Part shown: positions 34,374-45,148 of the stretch, one piece after another
Layout: the number at the start of each line of letters is the position of its first letter
How positions within the stretch are numbered: the stretch's first letter is position 1
DNA from: Holtermannia corniformis
Lineage: Eukaryota; Basidiomycota; Tremellomycetes; Holtermanniales
NCBI GenBank assembly: GCA_001599935.1
Contig: BCIJ01000006.1
Span: 186,001-250,000 of the forward strand
Length of the DNA: 64,000 bases
Reading direction: 5' to 3'
Made by a program: the position numbers and the translations under genes
Notes under the pieces: model-generated
Told to the model about the DNA's origin: nothing
Seen by the model: the letters and a program-made list of their open reading frames with translations, nothing else
The model's database searches: none

Positions 34374-35960
34374 CTAGTAGGGCCCAAACCGATGCTTTTT
34401 GTCCCGATTCCGACGCTCGGCGCCGCCACCGCCGAGCAGCGCACCGTTCCGTGGGCCTTCGTCTACGTCCATCTCGTCGTCGTCTTTATCGCTGAGCTCG
34501 TCTTCGGTCTCGATCTCGCTCTCATCGGAATCGGACGGGATGTCTTCGCGCCCGTCACCGCCGTCATCGTCGTGCTCGGGGTCGCCGATGATAAGAGGCG
34601 TAGGCAGACTGGCGAGCGACCAGCCTGAAAGCACGCCGTCTTCCGAGCCTGTATACAGCGCCGAGTTCTGCGGTGTGTGAATCAGGCTTCAATCGAGACA
34701 CAAACACTCACCTCCAGATCGTGATACAATGTCCGTACAACGTCCTTGTGTCCCCTCGATGGCCCGGGACCGGATCGCAAATAGGCCGAGGGCTCGTACG
34801 AGCCTGAACTCGATGCTTGATGCAGCAATACAATGTCTCCACTGCAAGTGTTAGAATCGACTTTGGGATGATCAAGGTGACCTACTCGTTGCTGCCAACG
34901 GCCGTGATCGGCCCACCGCGCTTACCAACGCCCAGTGTCGGCGCGACGCTGATGACATAGTCGGACGTGATCGAGTCCTTGGCTTCACGCTCCTCTTGCG
35001 CCGTCTGCGTGACTGAAGGGCCTTGGGCGGGCAGTTTGAGCGTGCGCTCCTTGAAGACTGGCGTGTCATGCAACGACAGCGAGCAGAACTGGTAACAGTC
35101 AGCGCCTCGCTCATGGAAAGTCCAACGCAGTGTACCTCGAGGTTGGCCTCCTCGGTCCGGCCAACGTCCCATGTCGCGACCTGATCCATGTCGCTTCGAG
35201 CCCACACTTTGACGCTCTTGCTCTTCGTCTCGTACACGCCCGCGTCGGCGATGGAGACACCCCAGTTCTCAGCGGCGTACACGGCTTCATCCTCGTCTGT
35301 CTCTTTGATATCTGACAGGCACAGCAGGCCGTCCGTCGAGCCGGACAGGACGAAGCGGTCTGGCCCCGGACCTCTGGGTACGGATGGGACGAGTGTCAGA
35401 GTCGTGATGTCGTCGGAATGCGTCGAGGCGTGGTCTGCGACGGGTTGTTTGGCGTTACGAATATCCCTGAGGAATCTAAGCGTCTTTCAAGTGGTGAGAC
35501 GCAAGTAGACTGACCAAAACAGTACATGGGCTTCCGCTCCAACCAGCTCGGTGCCGGCGATCACCAGGTTTTCTCGTTCCGACACGACAAGCGACAGCAC
35601 AGGCAGAGGTTTGCGCACAAAAGCTGAGCCCGTCAGCTCCCATCCGCGCGCAAGCTACGCACCCTTGATAGTGCCAGCGACTGAGCGCCCGCGCTCATCC
35701 CACCGGACAATGTTCCCGTCCTTGCCTGCACTCCAGACACCCTGCGCACCACCCTGCACTGCGACTACATCCTGCGTATGCCCGCCACGGAGCTCGTCGA
35801 CGGCTTGGAGCGTTTGCGCGTCGGCAATGGTCAGGTTTGGAGATGGGTGCGACAGTAGCAGGTGGGGCGACGACGTGAGCGGGGTGATGCCGGTGATGTA
35901 TGCTCTGCTCTGTAGAGGCTGGGACAGCGTTGCGTACACGATGGGCGCAGCAGCAGGCAT
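34374..35960 (-). CDS. WD40-repeat protein, WDR89-like
   Basis: Beta-propeller protein. ATG at 35960 (MPAAAPIVYATLSQPLQS). Repeats include LTIADAQTLQAVDELRGGHT, GVWSAGKDGNIVRWDERGRS, VVSERENLVIAGTELVGAEA, HSDDITTLTLVPS, RFVLSGSTDGLLCLSDIKET, YAAENWGVSIADAGVYETKS, TWDVGRTEEANLE, DVVRTLYHD and SALYTGSEDGVLSGWSLAS. The order and the phrase SGSTDGLLCLxD resemble WDR89, a poorly characterised nuclear propeller. It ends in a very acidic tail (DDGGDGREDIPSDSDESEIE) and a basic RFGPY, stop 34374-34376. Convergent with MCM3, with 54 bp between. The subfamily assignment is moderate; the WD40 assignment is strong. Confidence 0.78.
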
Positions 35961-36995
35961 CGTTGTGTGCGACTGATGGATGACCGTACACACTCGGAAA
36001 TCTCACAAATCGCAATGATGGTTGATCGCGGAGCATGTGATCACTGCGGTCTACGGTGGGCGGATAGTGCCAGGAAGGGTTTTGATTCCGTCGTTGGCAG
36101 TTCGCAGTTCGACTCTTGAAGCCGGAGTTGACACTTTTGTAATTGATCAGTTGAGGGGTTCAACATCATCTCTCAGGTTGACATCCATTTAGCTACAGCT
36201 CTGATAAGAGGGCTGTAGGATTCATAGTACAGCTAGGACAAGCTAGACTCTGTAGTATGACTCTGGAATTCGCACCCAAGCAACATTAGGCATGCGAGTT
36301 TTGGTTAGGTAGTCTTAACGTTGCTCTCGCATAGTTAAGCAAATTCCTTCACATGAAGACGAGTTAGAGCAGGGTCACATGACCGGCTTGTTGGGGCAGT
36401 GATCGTTGGTTGCATCGAGGCTCGAGCCGAGCTAAGTAGTTTCGCCCTGCCTGGCTGTAACGCCGATAACGCCGCGCCTAACCCCTCTGAGAGCTCGCCA
36501 CTCAACACGGCTGCTTGGTCACATGACTGGACATGAGAGGTTGTTAAACAGGGGCGGCATACAAGTAAGTGGCAACTTGATTCGTAACAGCCAGCAACAA
36601 ACGTCAGACCAACTGCAACGGCATGGGTGTCCGGTCTTTACTACTCAATATTGAGGCGAGCGGCGTTTGGTTTGTAGGATACGCGGCTAATGCCGCCCGC
36701 CGAAGAACGACCATCAGTAGCCGTTGCAGCGTACTGATGACCTCTCGAGCGGCGCCTGCTCTCGTGCCGACTACCCTCCGTGACATCTGCCATCATCTTC
36801 ACGTTCAAAGACATATCAATCAAGTTCTCTCATATGCTTGATATGATTGATCATATCAGAATTCAGTCTGCAAAGTGGCAAGTGGTAGTTAACAGATGCT
36901 AGGTTCACAACTCGCGGTCGCAATCTGCGGAATCAAAACGAAAACTCTACCTGGCACTATCCGTCCACCGTAGCGGTCGGTCTACATCCTATGCT
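35961..36995. other. Gene-free, AT-richer intergenic region
   Basis: About 1 kb between the WDR89-like gene start and the ferrochelatase stop. It is visibly richer in A/T than the rest of the window. It contains two copies of GGTCACATGAC (36373-36383 and 36517-36527) and an inverted repeat TGATATGA-TTGA-TCATATCA at 36839-36858. No supported frame. Confidence 0.5.
36839..36858. repeat. Perfect 8-bp inverted repeat with 4-bp spacer
   Basis: TGATATGA, TTGA, TCATATCA. It could form a small hairpin or a dimer-binding site, or be chance in AT-rich DNA. No evidence beyond symmetry. Confidence 0.5.
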
Positions 36996-38524
36996 CTATG
37001 CCTGCACTGCCTCTTCCTTCCCGCCCGTCGCCAGCCACTCCTTGGTCTTGCCACACCGCGCGTTGGTGCAGCCTGGACATCTCAGGCCCAGCTGGATACT
37101 GGTCGGGTTGATCGCCCCGCTCTCATAGTCTTTCAGATGGGTCGAAACGAGGTCTGCCAGAGCCTTGATGAAGATTGGCGAGTCGTTGAGTGAAGCAGCG
37201 CGCTTCATCCGGATCCCGGCCTCGTGCGCTTCCTCGGCGACTTCAATGTCGAGCTCGTACAACGTCTCAATGTGGTCAGATGTAAACGCGATCGGCACGA
37301 GCAGGACATCCTTTTTGCCGAGCTTGGCGAGACCTTTGACCGAGTCGGACGTTTGCGGGCCTTGCCAGGCTGAAGGTCCAACTTGGGACTGCCAGGTGAG
37401 GCGGTAGCTGACATGACATCAGATCACACACGGATCCCATCTCAGGTCGCTCACGGGTTGCAAAAGCCCATCTTGGTCATGACGGCAAACACGGTCGCGG
37501 CCACCTCGGCAATGTAAGGGTCACCGCGGCTATAGGAAACCCGTCAGCATGCTGGTCACTGGAACCGAGGTCAGACGGACTTTACGACCGACATGGGCAG
37601 TGAGTGGGCTGAAAAGAGGATGACGACGTCTTTACGCTCGGCTTCGGGATAGGTCGCGAGAGTGGTGTTGATGTTGTGCACGACGGCCTGGGGTATCAGT
37701 ACCATGTTGGGCTGTGTCTAGTCGGACTTACATCGACCAAGCCTGGATGAGTCGGCCACCGATCCAAAACACTCCACTCGACCTCGCCCGTGCCGCCCCA
37801 ACCGTCCTTACGGGTGACGCGCATGAGCTCGTTCAAGCTGCTACCGGTAGTCGAGCAGCTGTACTGCGGGTACTGGCTGAACGCGACCGCCCTCGTGACC
37901 CCATCACGCTTCATCTCGTCCAAGCACGTCTCTGTCAGGGGTTCAGCGTACCGAAACGCCACGTATGGCTTGTGAGGCGCCGAAGCCGGGTTGAGCTCGT
38001 CGAGGAGCTGGCACAGTTCAGTCCCTTGTGTCCGGGTCCAGCGAAGGATAGGTGATCCACCACCGATAGCGGCGTATTGCTTCTCGATCTTGGGTGTTCG
38101 GCGACGGGCAATGTAGGGTGCGATCGTGTTTTGGAACGGAAGAGGGATCAAGTCGTGGTCGTGAAACAGGCGGGAGAGAAAGTCGTGCACCTCTGGCAGC
38201 TAAGGACGTCAGTCGCGGGGCCAAGTGGGCACTCGTAACGCTGACGGTCGATGGACCACCCATGTTCATCATGACGACAGCTGCAGTAGTTTGTGAGCTG
38301 TGTGCGCATAAATTGTCCGATCAACGAACCGGTCGGCCTGCTACATGTCAGTACGCATCCGACACGATTGCGAGACGATGCACTCACGGCTTGTGCGTAC
38401 TGCTGCTCGCAATCGTATCGACTGAAGCCGCCACGGTTGCCAGCGATCGCCGCTTCATCGTTCGTCCGGCCACGATCCCTCTCCGCAGAGCCATCATCTC
38501 GTTGATGGATCTTGTGAATGACAT
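36996..38524 (-). CDS. HEM15: Ferrochelatase with C-terminal [2Fe-2S] motif
   Basis: Inserts iron into protoporphyrin IX at the mitochondrial inner membrane. ATG at 38524; presequence [30 protein letters not shown]. Two small introns (the second with donor GTTCGT) lead to [17 protein letters not shown], then [80 protein letters not shown] (catalytic His region), [11 protein letters not shown], and [20 protein letters not shown] (conserved His/Glu). The C-terminus has [17 protein letters not shown], three cysteines spaced like the human cluster ligands. The fourth ligand corresponds to the cysteine in QYSCSTTG. The budding yeast enzyme lacks this cluster. Stop 36996-36998. Confidence 0.96.
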
Positions 38525-38827
38525 GCTGCCGAATCTGATCCGGAAGACTGCCTGACCGTACACGACGATGCGAACGCGAGGTGATCAGAGCGAAAACTCG
38601 AGACGAAGCGATCGACTCGTCCAACGAAACGTCGCCGATTGCACCGCGCCTATTTGCAGATTCGCGCGGTTAAGTCACCATTTGATAATTTTAGGCTCCC
38701 TCAACCACGTGTCACGTGCGCCTAATCCGCCGCGCCAGATGTTGCTTGTTGCCAACTCTTGTTGTCGACAAACCCAGCTGCAGAGCTCACTGCCTTGGTA
38801 CAAGACTGGTCGAGGGCAGCTGGCATC
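38525..38827. promoter_or_regulatory. Divergent promoter of HEM15 and NUP192 with two E-box cores
   Basis: 303 bp between divergent starts. CACGTG occurs twice one base apart (38706-38711 and 38713-38718), in CCACGTGTCACGTGCG. Such a pair could bind adjacent bHLH dimers. Inferred only. Confidence 0.5.
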
Positions 38828-41800
38828 ATGGTGTCGACGAGCGATGCGGCAGACAGGGTACTCTACTTGACGTGAGTCTTCAGCGAGATTCGTTCCTCGA
38901 ACATGGACTAAACCAGCAAAGACCCATCTCCCATCTCTACATCGAGCTCTGCTACCCGACTTATCACCCTCATCTCCACGCGCCAGCAGCGTCAGGCTCG
39001 TCATCAAACCTGCTCAAGACACTGCAGTACCATCTGCCTCAACTCCAGAGCCCAGGCCAACCTTTTCCCCCGCCGTCTTCGACCTCCCGCAGCGCCATCA
39101 AGGCGGGCAAGGCCACGTTTCCCCGTCTCTCTTCACTCTCCTTGGAGTTTGACGAGAATGTCAAAGACGTCATCTTGGCACTGAGTGATAGCTTGCGAAT
39201 CGACGAGTTTGACGCACTCTGGCTGTACAAGTCGTTCATCGAACATGGCGACGCGCCCGACTTTACGGACGGAGACGCTGCTTCTAGCTCGAGCAAGAGT
39301 CGGCAGAGCGTCTTGGTGGATCAAATCACCCTCTACCATCTCGCCGAAGCCAGGGCTGTGCCGCAACTCGTCTCGGCCGTCATCCGCGCAGCACTTGATG
39401 ATCAACATGTGTATCACGAGGATGCGCGCAGTGTATTGGACAACTTGCTCGGCTCGCAGCCAGAAGCCTACCTCAGAAAGCTGTTTGGCGAGTTTGTGGT
39501 CGTTGGCTCCAAGATGGTGCCACAGGGCCTCAACTCGGATCTCGAGCTCAGATGGTGTGTTCCTCGGTTCAGTCGCTGCTCGCTGACCCTTCGCAGGGCT
39601 CTCAACAACCTTCATATCCAATCCGAGCTGCTCTCATCACTCTTCCTCTGCATCTACCACAGGCTGTGCAACCCAACCCCTGCAAGCGTCTCCGAGGGCC
39701 TCGTCCGCGGCATCATCACGTCCGACTTTGGTACCCGCCAACTCCCATCATCCATCATCCACCTCGTCGAAGCGACAAGCGAAGGGGTGCGACTACGCCA
39801 CAAGATCCGAGATCAGCTCCTACTGATCGCTATCGACTCTCTTGGCCTCGCGCGCGTGCTCGAAGGCTTCAACGAAGACGACGCACTGGACAGTACCCTC
39901 TTCCAGAACCGTGATGCCCTCTTCTCGCTCGTGGGCTTTATGGATACCCAGCCGGCACAAGGTCCGGTCGCGGTCGTCCAACTGGCCTGGGCGGCCTTGC
40001 TGCGGCATCTACCGGATACTCGGGCACCGCCGGCACCAAAGTCCGAAGAGGACGTACCGCAGTGGCAGATCGTAGCGGGTTCGGTACTGCGTGATTCAGC
40101 CGGTACTTTTGCGACGTTGCTCGAGCTGCTTCAAGGGCCATTGCTGGCGCCCAAGACGGATATCGACGAGGAGCTCGAGCTTGATGGCGGGATCCTGAGG
40201 GACACGGTGAAAGGTGAGGATCGCTGTGACCCATTGGAGATGGCAGACTGAGCTCACGCCTACAGTTTTGCTCATGGCGACGACCGAGCTCGTGCGTGTC
40301 GAGTATCTGCACGACTTTGTTGGGTTCTGTGAGGTATGGAAGGCCGTCTTTGGGCATGTGAGTCATGAACCGAGCCTCCAAACTGAGAGCTGACATTCAC
40401 AGGGCTCGGCAGAGACGTCGGCGTTGCTCAGCCGCTCCTACTGGGAGAACGACTTTGCGAGTGATAGCCGTCGCGCAGTACTCGACAACGCTCGCTACCC
40501 AGCCCATCCAAAGACCCTGCTCGATCTCTTGCAATCGTTGAGCGGTGTTGGGCGTGTGTCATCCCTCGCCAGTGCCAACATTGCAGACCTCGAAGCCGTC
40601 CGCAGCGCCGAGGACGTATTTGAATATCTCACAAAGCTACCATACGTCACTCTGGATATCCAGCAAAGCGTCGACTCGGCTTTGCTCAGCCATTCAATCA
40701 ACCTCGATGGCGTCACGAGCTACGTGACGACTCGGCCGCTGCGCCTCCCTGGCGGTGCACTCTTGCCGAATGGATCGCGCGGAACATTGCTCAGTAAAGC
40801 TGGGCAGCACCCGCGCACCTTGCAATTCGAGACAAACGGCGTACAGATTGGGTGGAGCATCTTGATGGAGATGATCCGAATCGTCACGGGCGGCGGCCCG
40901 TCAACGCTGCCGGCACCAGCACAGGACGATGTCTTTGGCAAGGGCTTGACAGAAGTTGCGCTCTCTTTGGCGGACATCGGACTAGCGGACGTTATGGCCA
41001 GTCATGGCTTGGCTATCGTCAGCTCGGCGCTCAACCTCATCCGCTCAATCCTCGTCACCGCTCCTCACCTCGCCAACCCGATTCTCACAGAGCTCTCGCC
41101 TTCCTATCAGCCCGGTGAAGAGCAGCACGAGCTCTTCCGCGTCCTCTTTGGGCTCCTGCACCAGCCTGCCGAGCTCGTCTTGAATGAAGGCAAGCAAGCC
41201 GTCGAGCTCGTCAGCACGGCCATCGCCATCATCGAAGCCTTCACAACGCCGCTACCCGGCATCGTCATTGCCTCACTCCGAAGCGCCGCCTTCTTCGGTA
41301 CCTCAAGTCGAACGCTCGGGTCCGCTGTCGCATACCTCCGCCACGAGATTCGACATGGCTCGTACGATCTCACCATCGCCGTACTGCGGCTCGTCGAGAC
41401 GCTCGCGCTCCAGGCGGCCACGATGCCGACCGGCGAGTTTGCGGGTCACATGGCCGAGCTGTTGCTGCATGCTGTACGCTTTGTCCATGTCGAGATCTGG
41501 AGTCGGTATCTGGGCTGGAAATATGTTGACATTCGTCAACGGTTCACCATCGCCGCGACGGCTGCTGGGATCTTTAATCAGATTATGAGCCAGCCCGCAT
41601 TCGTACCGGCTCCGCTGGATACAACAAAGCCACCTAGCAGAAAGCCGAGCCCAATGGCGCTCGTCTCGGCCTACCTCCTCGATGTCTTTATCGTCGCCAG
41701 CAATCCCGTCACTGTTCTCCCAATCGCGACCTCGGTGTCGTCTCTGCAAGCGCTCCAACAGCGCCTGCTCAACTCGAAACGTGTGCAAGACGCTCGCCTC

Positions 41801-44800
41801 GCCAAGCACTCGGTCGTCAGCGTGCTCGAACTCGCGCAATCCTTGCTGCGGTACAAGGTCCTCTTCGTGCCGGGACGACAAACGCTGCTTGAGACAATGT
41901 TCTTTGACAACGCCGCGGCTGCCGAGCGTCAGCGATTGAGGGGTAGCGTCGAGCTGGTCGAGATCATCACCGACTTTGCGGCCGGTGCAACCGGTCAAGG
42001 CGACCTCGAGACCCAAGCGTTGCTTGTACTGCATACCCTGTTTGAAGCGATCGCGCTCACTGAACCTCGCATCTCGCTCGTTGGGCACTTTAAAGATCCA
42101 GAAGTCGCCGCGGACCGACTTGTTGGCCTTGTGCGCGACGGGCCCGCAGAGGTCACGTCCATTGCGTGGCAAGTGCTCAGCACTGTCGTCTCCACACAGC
42201 CGGGCTTTGCTGTCCTGTGCGTCTCGGGCCACCGGAACCACCTTGACCGATCGAAAGCCGACGCGCCGTCCGACCAAGGCGCTCTGGCTGTTGCTGCTGC
42301 CAGCGTCAACGACTGGGAAGCCTTGTGGCGCGACGAGCCAGACGTGCTATCGGCCGTCATTGGCTTTTGCGGTGCTGTGTGGACGACGCTAGCCGACACT
42401 GCTTCAACGTCGTACCGCTCGAAAGAGCCGTTCTGGAAGCACCTCATTGCAATCGCAACATCGCCAGTGACCCCGCCACGATTGGCGGCAATCCAACAGC
42501 CAGACCCCGAAGCATGTCAACTATACAGTCATCGGGTGCAAGCAAAGGCACGGGCGGTGCACTTGCTCGCGTTGGCTTTGCAAGCGTTGCCGGCGGACAA
42601 GTCGACGGCTGGCGTTTTACCCACCCAGCTCCTGACGTTGTTCCGCGCAAAGGGCAAACTCTTGCCTGCCACCGCAACAGCGCTGGCTTCATCGTGCGAT
42701 CCAGATCTATACTCCGATTCGACGACAGTCTTGGCGAAACTTGCGCCGGACCTGGATCTTGAGACGATGCGTGTTTTGGCTCTGCCATCGGAACGGCAAC
42801 TGGGCGTTGGTTATGTGTTTGGTGGGTCCCTTTCCGTACAAAGCAAACCAATGCTGATCAGCGTCAGGTTTAAACCCCATCGACAGCATCCTCAAAGTGT
42901 CCCGGGCTGACGATGACTATGCGCGCGAAGAATATCTCCTCCGCGTCCAGACCCTCAACCTCAGTTGGTCGGCTATCGACGCAGAGATTGCGCTCGTAAG
43001 AGCCTGGCGCCGGCTCTGCGAGGTGGCTTTGTCTTCGACCCAAGGCGATGCGCTTGCAGCTCAGGCCGGGTTGGAAGTCTCGGCCGCGATCGCTGCTGAC
43101 ATCGCCGACGAGCGCCGGCGTGGTGAAGTCATGCAGGCGTTCCAGGCAGAGCGCCTCGCGGTCCTCCGAGTACTGCTCGAGAGCGCTTGGGAGCAAGGTG
43201 GAGCGCAAGCTGATGTGACGGCACTCAAGAAACTGCTTGCGCCGCTTCGCAACATCTTGGACAGTGACTCGTACTCTGCACTCGCGTCCGTCAGGCGTCA
43301 ACTTCGACCGGCCATCCACCAATCGGTCTTCAAGATTGCATATCTCGTCCTACGTCAACTCTCCAAGATCGAGTCCGGTTTGGAGGAGGCAAAGCCCTTC
43401 TTGCACGCTGCTCTGGAAGTCTCGGTCACAGCTTGCAGCGATCTGCTCTCATTTGCAACCTCTGGTGGTGATGCCGAGTCAGATGCCGATCTAGAGCTCG
43501 TGCTGGCTGTCTTGTCGCAGCTCACTCGATCGGAGCACAAGCTTGCCCCAGCTCTGTGGCTGGACAAACTTACCGAGTACAACATCCTTGCGCGCTCAAT
43601 GGAGCTTGTTGTGGCAGCTCGACTTCCGGCTGCCAACACGGAATCATACGCACCAAATATCCGCCATATCCTCAACTTCCACTTCACCTTGGCATCGATC
43701 CCACTCGCGGCTGAACGCCTCGCGGTCTCTGGTTTGCTCAGTGCCTACTCCAACAACGCAATCGCCAGTCTCGCCGAGGAAGGTTCAATTGCTCCGATGT
43801 CGGCCACATATGCTGGCGCGCGGCACCCGACGCACCAAATTTGGTGTAGCATGCTGTTCGTCATCAACGCGGTCCTTGGCTCGATGAGCGACGCCAGTCG
43901 GTACCACTTTGCACGCGCCGAGATCGTGCCATATATTGAACTCTGCGGAGCGCAATTCTCCCGCGCACTCGAGTGGGACGCGAGCCAGCCGCTCAACACA
44001 CCAGTGCTCGCAGAGTTTGAGCAGGTAGCACTGCTTTTCTACAGTGTTGCGTCGGCACTGGGCGACCAAGCCGATGGCGTACTTCGGACGTTTGCTGAAA
44101 AGGCTGTAACGTTGTTGGGCAGTGTGCAGGACGCACTGGCGCACCCGAACCACCTGTCGACCCTATTGGAACCCGCGGCGCCTGAGGAGCGAGGCCCACT
44201 GGACGAGGAGCGACAAAAGGCCGAGCAAGCAGACACCGACGTCGATCTTCTCGACGATGCCAAGAACCCAGTTCTGGCGGCTATGGTGCAGTCGCTGCTT
44301 CGGACCTCGCAAACGTTGCTCGTTACCCTCGTCGTGTGGACAAAGTCGTATGATCTGATGGCGGACAAGCTAGAGGTATGGCCCAAGCACCTCGTCTTGC
44401 AGTCTACAGTGGGTAGCGTGGCAGAGATACTACAGTTCACGCTAATGTATTTGCAGAATGAAAGAGCGGCATCAGCTGCATCCGACCCTGTCGGCGTCAT
44501 CAGTGATTTCGCAGCGACAGTGGCCGACCTGTATGGTCGCCTGAGCGGACAGTCGGAACGTGGTCACTCTTCCCTTACCATTTCCACCATCCCACCGTTC
44601 AACGTCAAAATCAGCCTCGCCAGCTCACGACGATTACTCGAAGCAAGCGCCGTGCTGTGCGGCGCGCAGCTCGTCATGCGTACATCACTCGCTGCCGAGG
44701 CGACAGAAGACAGCAAGGGTGGTGATACCACCGGGATGGACGTCGACTCTGGCAAGATCAAACGACGCGCCTCGATGGGTACACCGGCCGATCGCAGCGC

Positions 44801-44942
44801 GCAGATCCTAAGGGAATTGACGTCGGATCTGACGAGTCTCTTGCCGCGAGTCGAGGGCGTACTTGACCAGGGTCAGCTCCGGGGTGCAGAGGTCGTCAAA
44901 GCGGTGATTGTATTCCTGAACAGGAACCTTCCGGTCGACTAG
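38828..44942 (+). CDS. NUP192: Nucleoporin NUP192 / NUP205
   Basis: Large alpha-solenoid scaffold of the nuclear pore inner ring. ATG 38828: MVSTSDAADRVLYL joins TPISHLYIELCYPTYHPHLH over the first intron. Then SLSLEFDENVKDVILALSD, FDALWLYKSFIEHGD, NLLGSQPEAYLRKLFGEFVV, LELRWALNNLHIQSELLSSL and long helical repeats to FLNRNLPVD (TAG 44940-44942). About 1,950 aa, right for the family. Only six introns are needed in 6.1 kb, unlike the dense introns elsewhere. One of them (39555-39596, 42 nt) has no stop and keeps the frame, so retention would add 14 residues. The long exons 40404-42822 and 42868-44942 are uninterrupted. The pore-family call rests on the helical pattern and the conserved N-terminal blocks. 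Confidence 0.85.
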
Positions 44943-45148
44943 GTGCAGGGACAGCATGGGCTTGGGATCTACATTGACGAATGCATGGCGATGAGTTCCG
45001 CAGGGGAACCAAACAACGCCGTGCCTGGGCGCCGTGCAGCTGCTGACATCCTTTCCTAGCCGTGCTCTGTAGAGACCTACAGAATGGCGTCCGAGTACAT
45101 TGGATAGTCATCGACAGCGACAAGATCGAGCTGAGAGAGTACTGTAAG

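Noticed and set aside
36604..36823. Short frames on both strands in the AT-richer intergenic kilobase
   Set aside because: Around 60-70 codons, overlapping each other, without motifs or introns.
41303..42277. Minus-strand frame of more than 300 codons inside NUP192
   Set aside because: Lies fully inside a conserved long exon on the opposite strand; GC-rich codon mirror effect.
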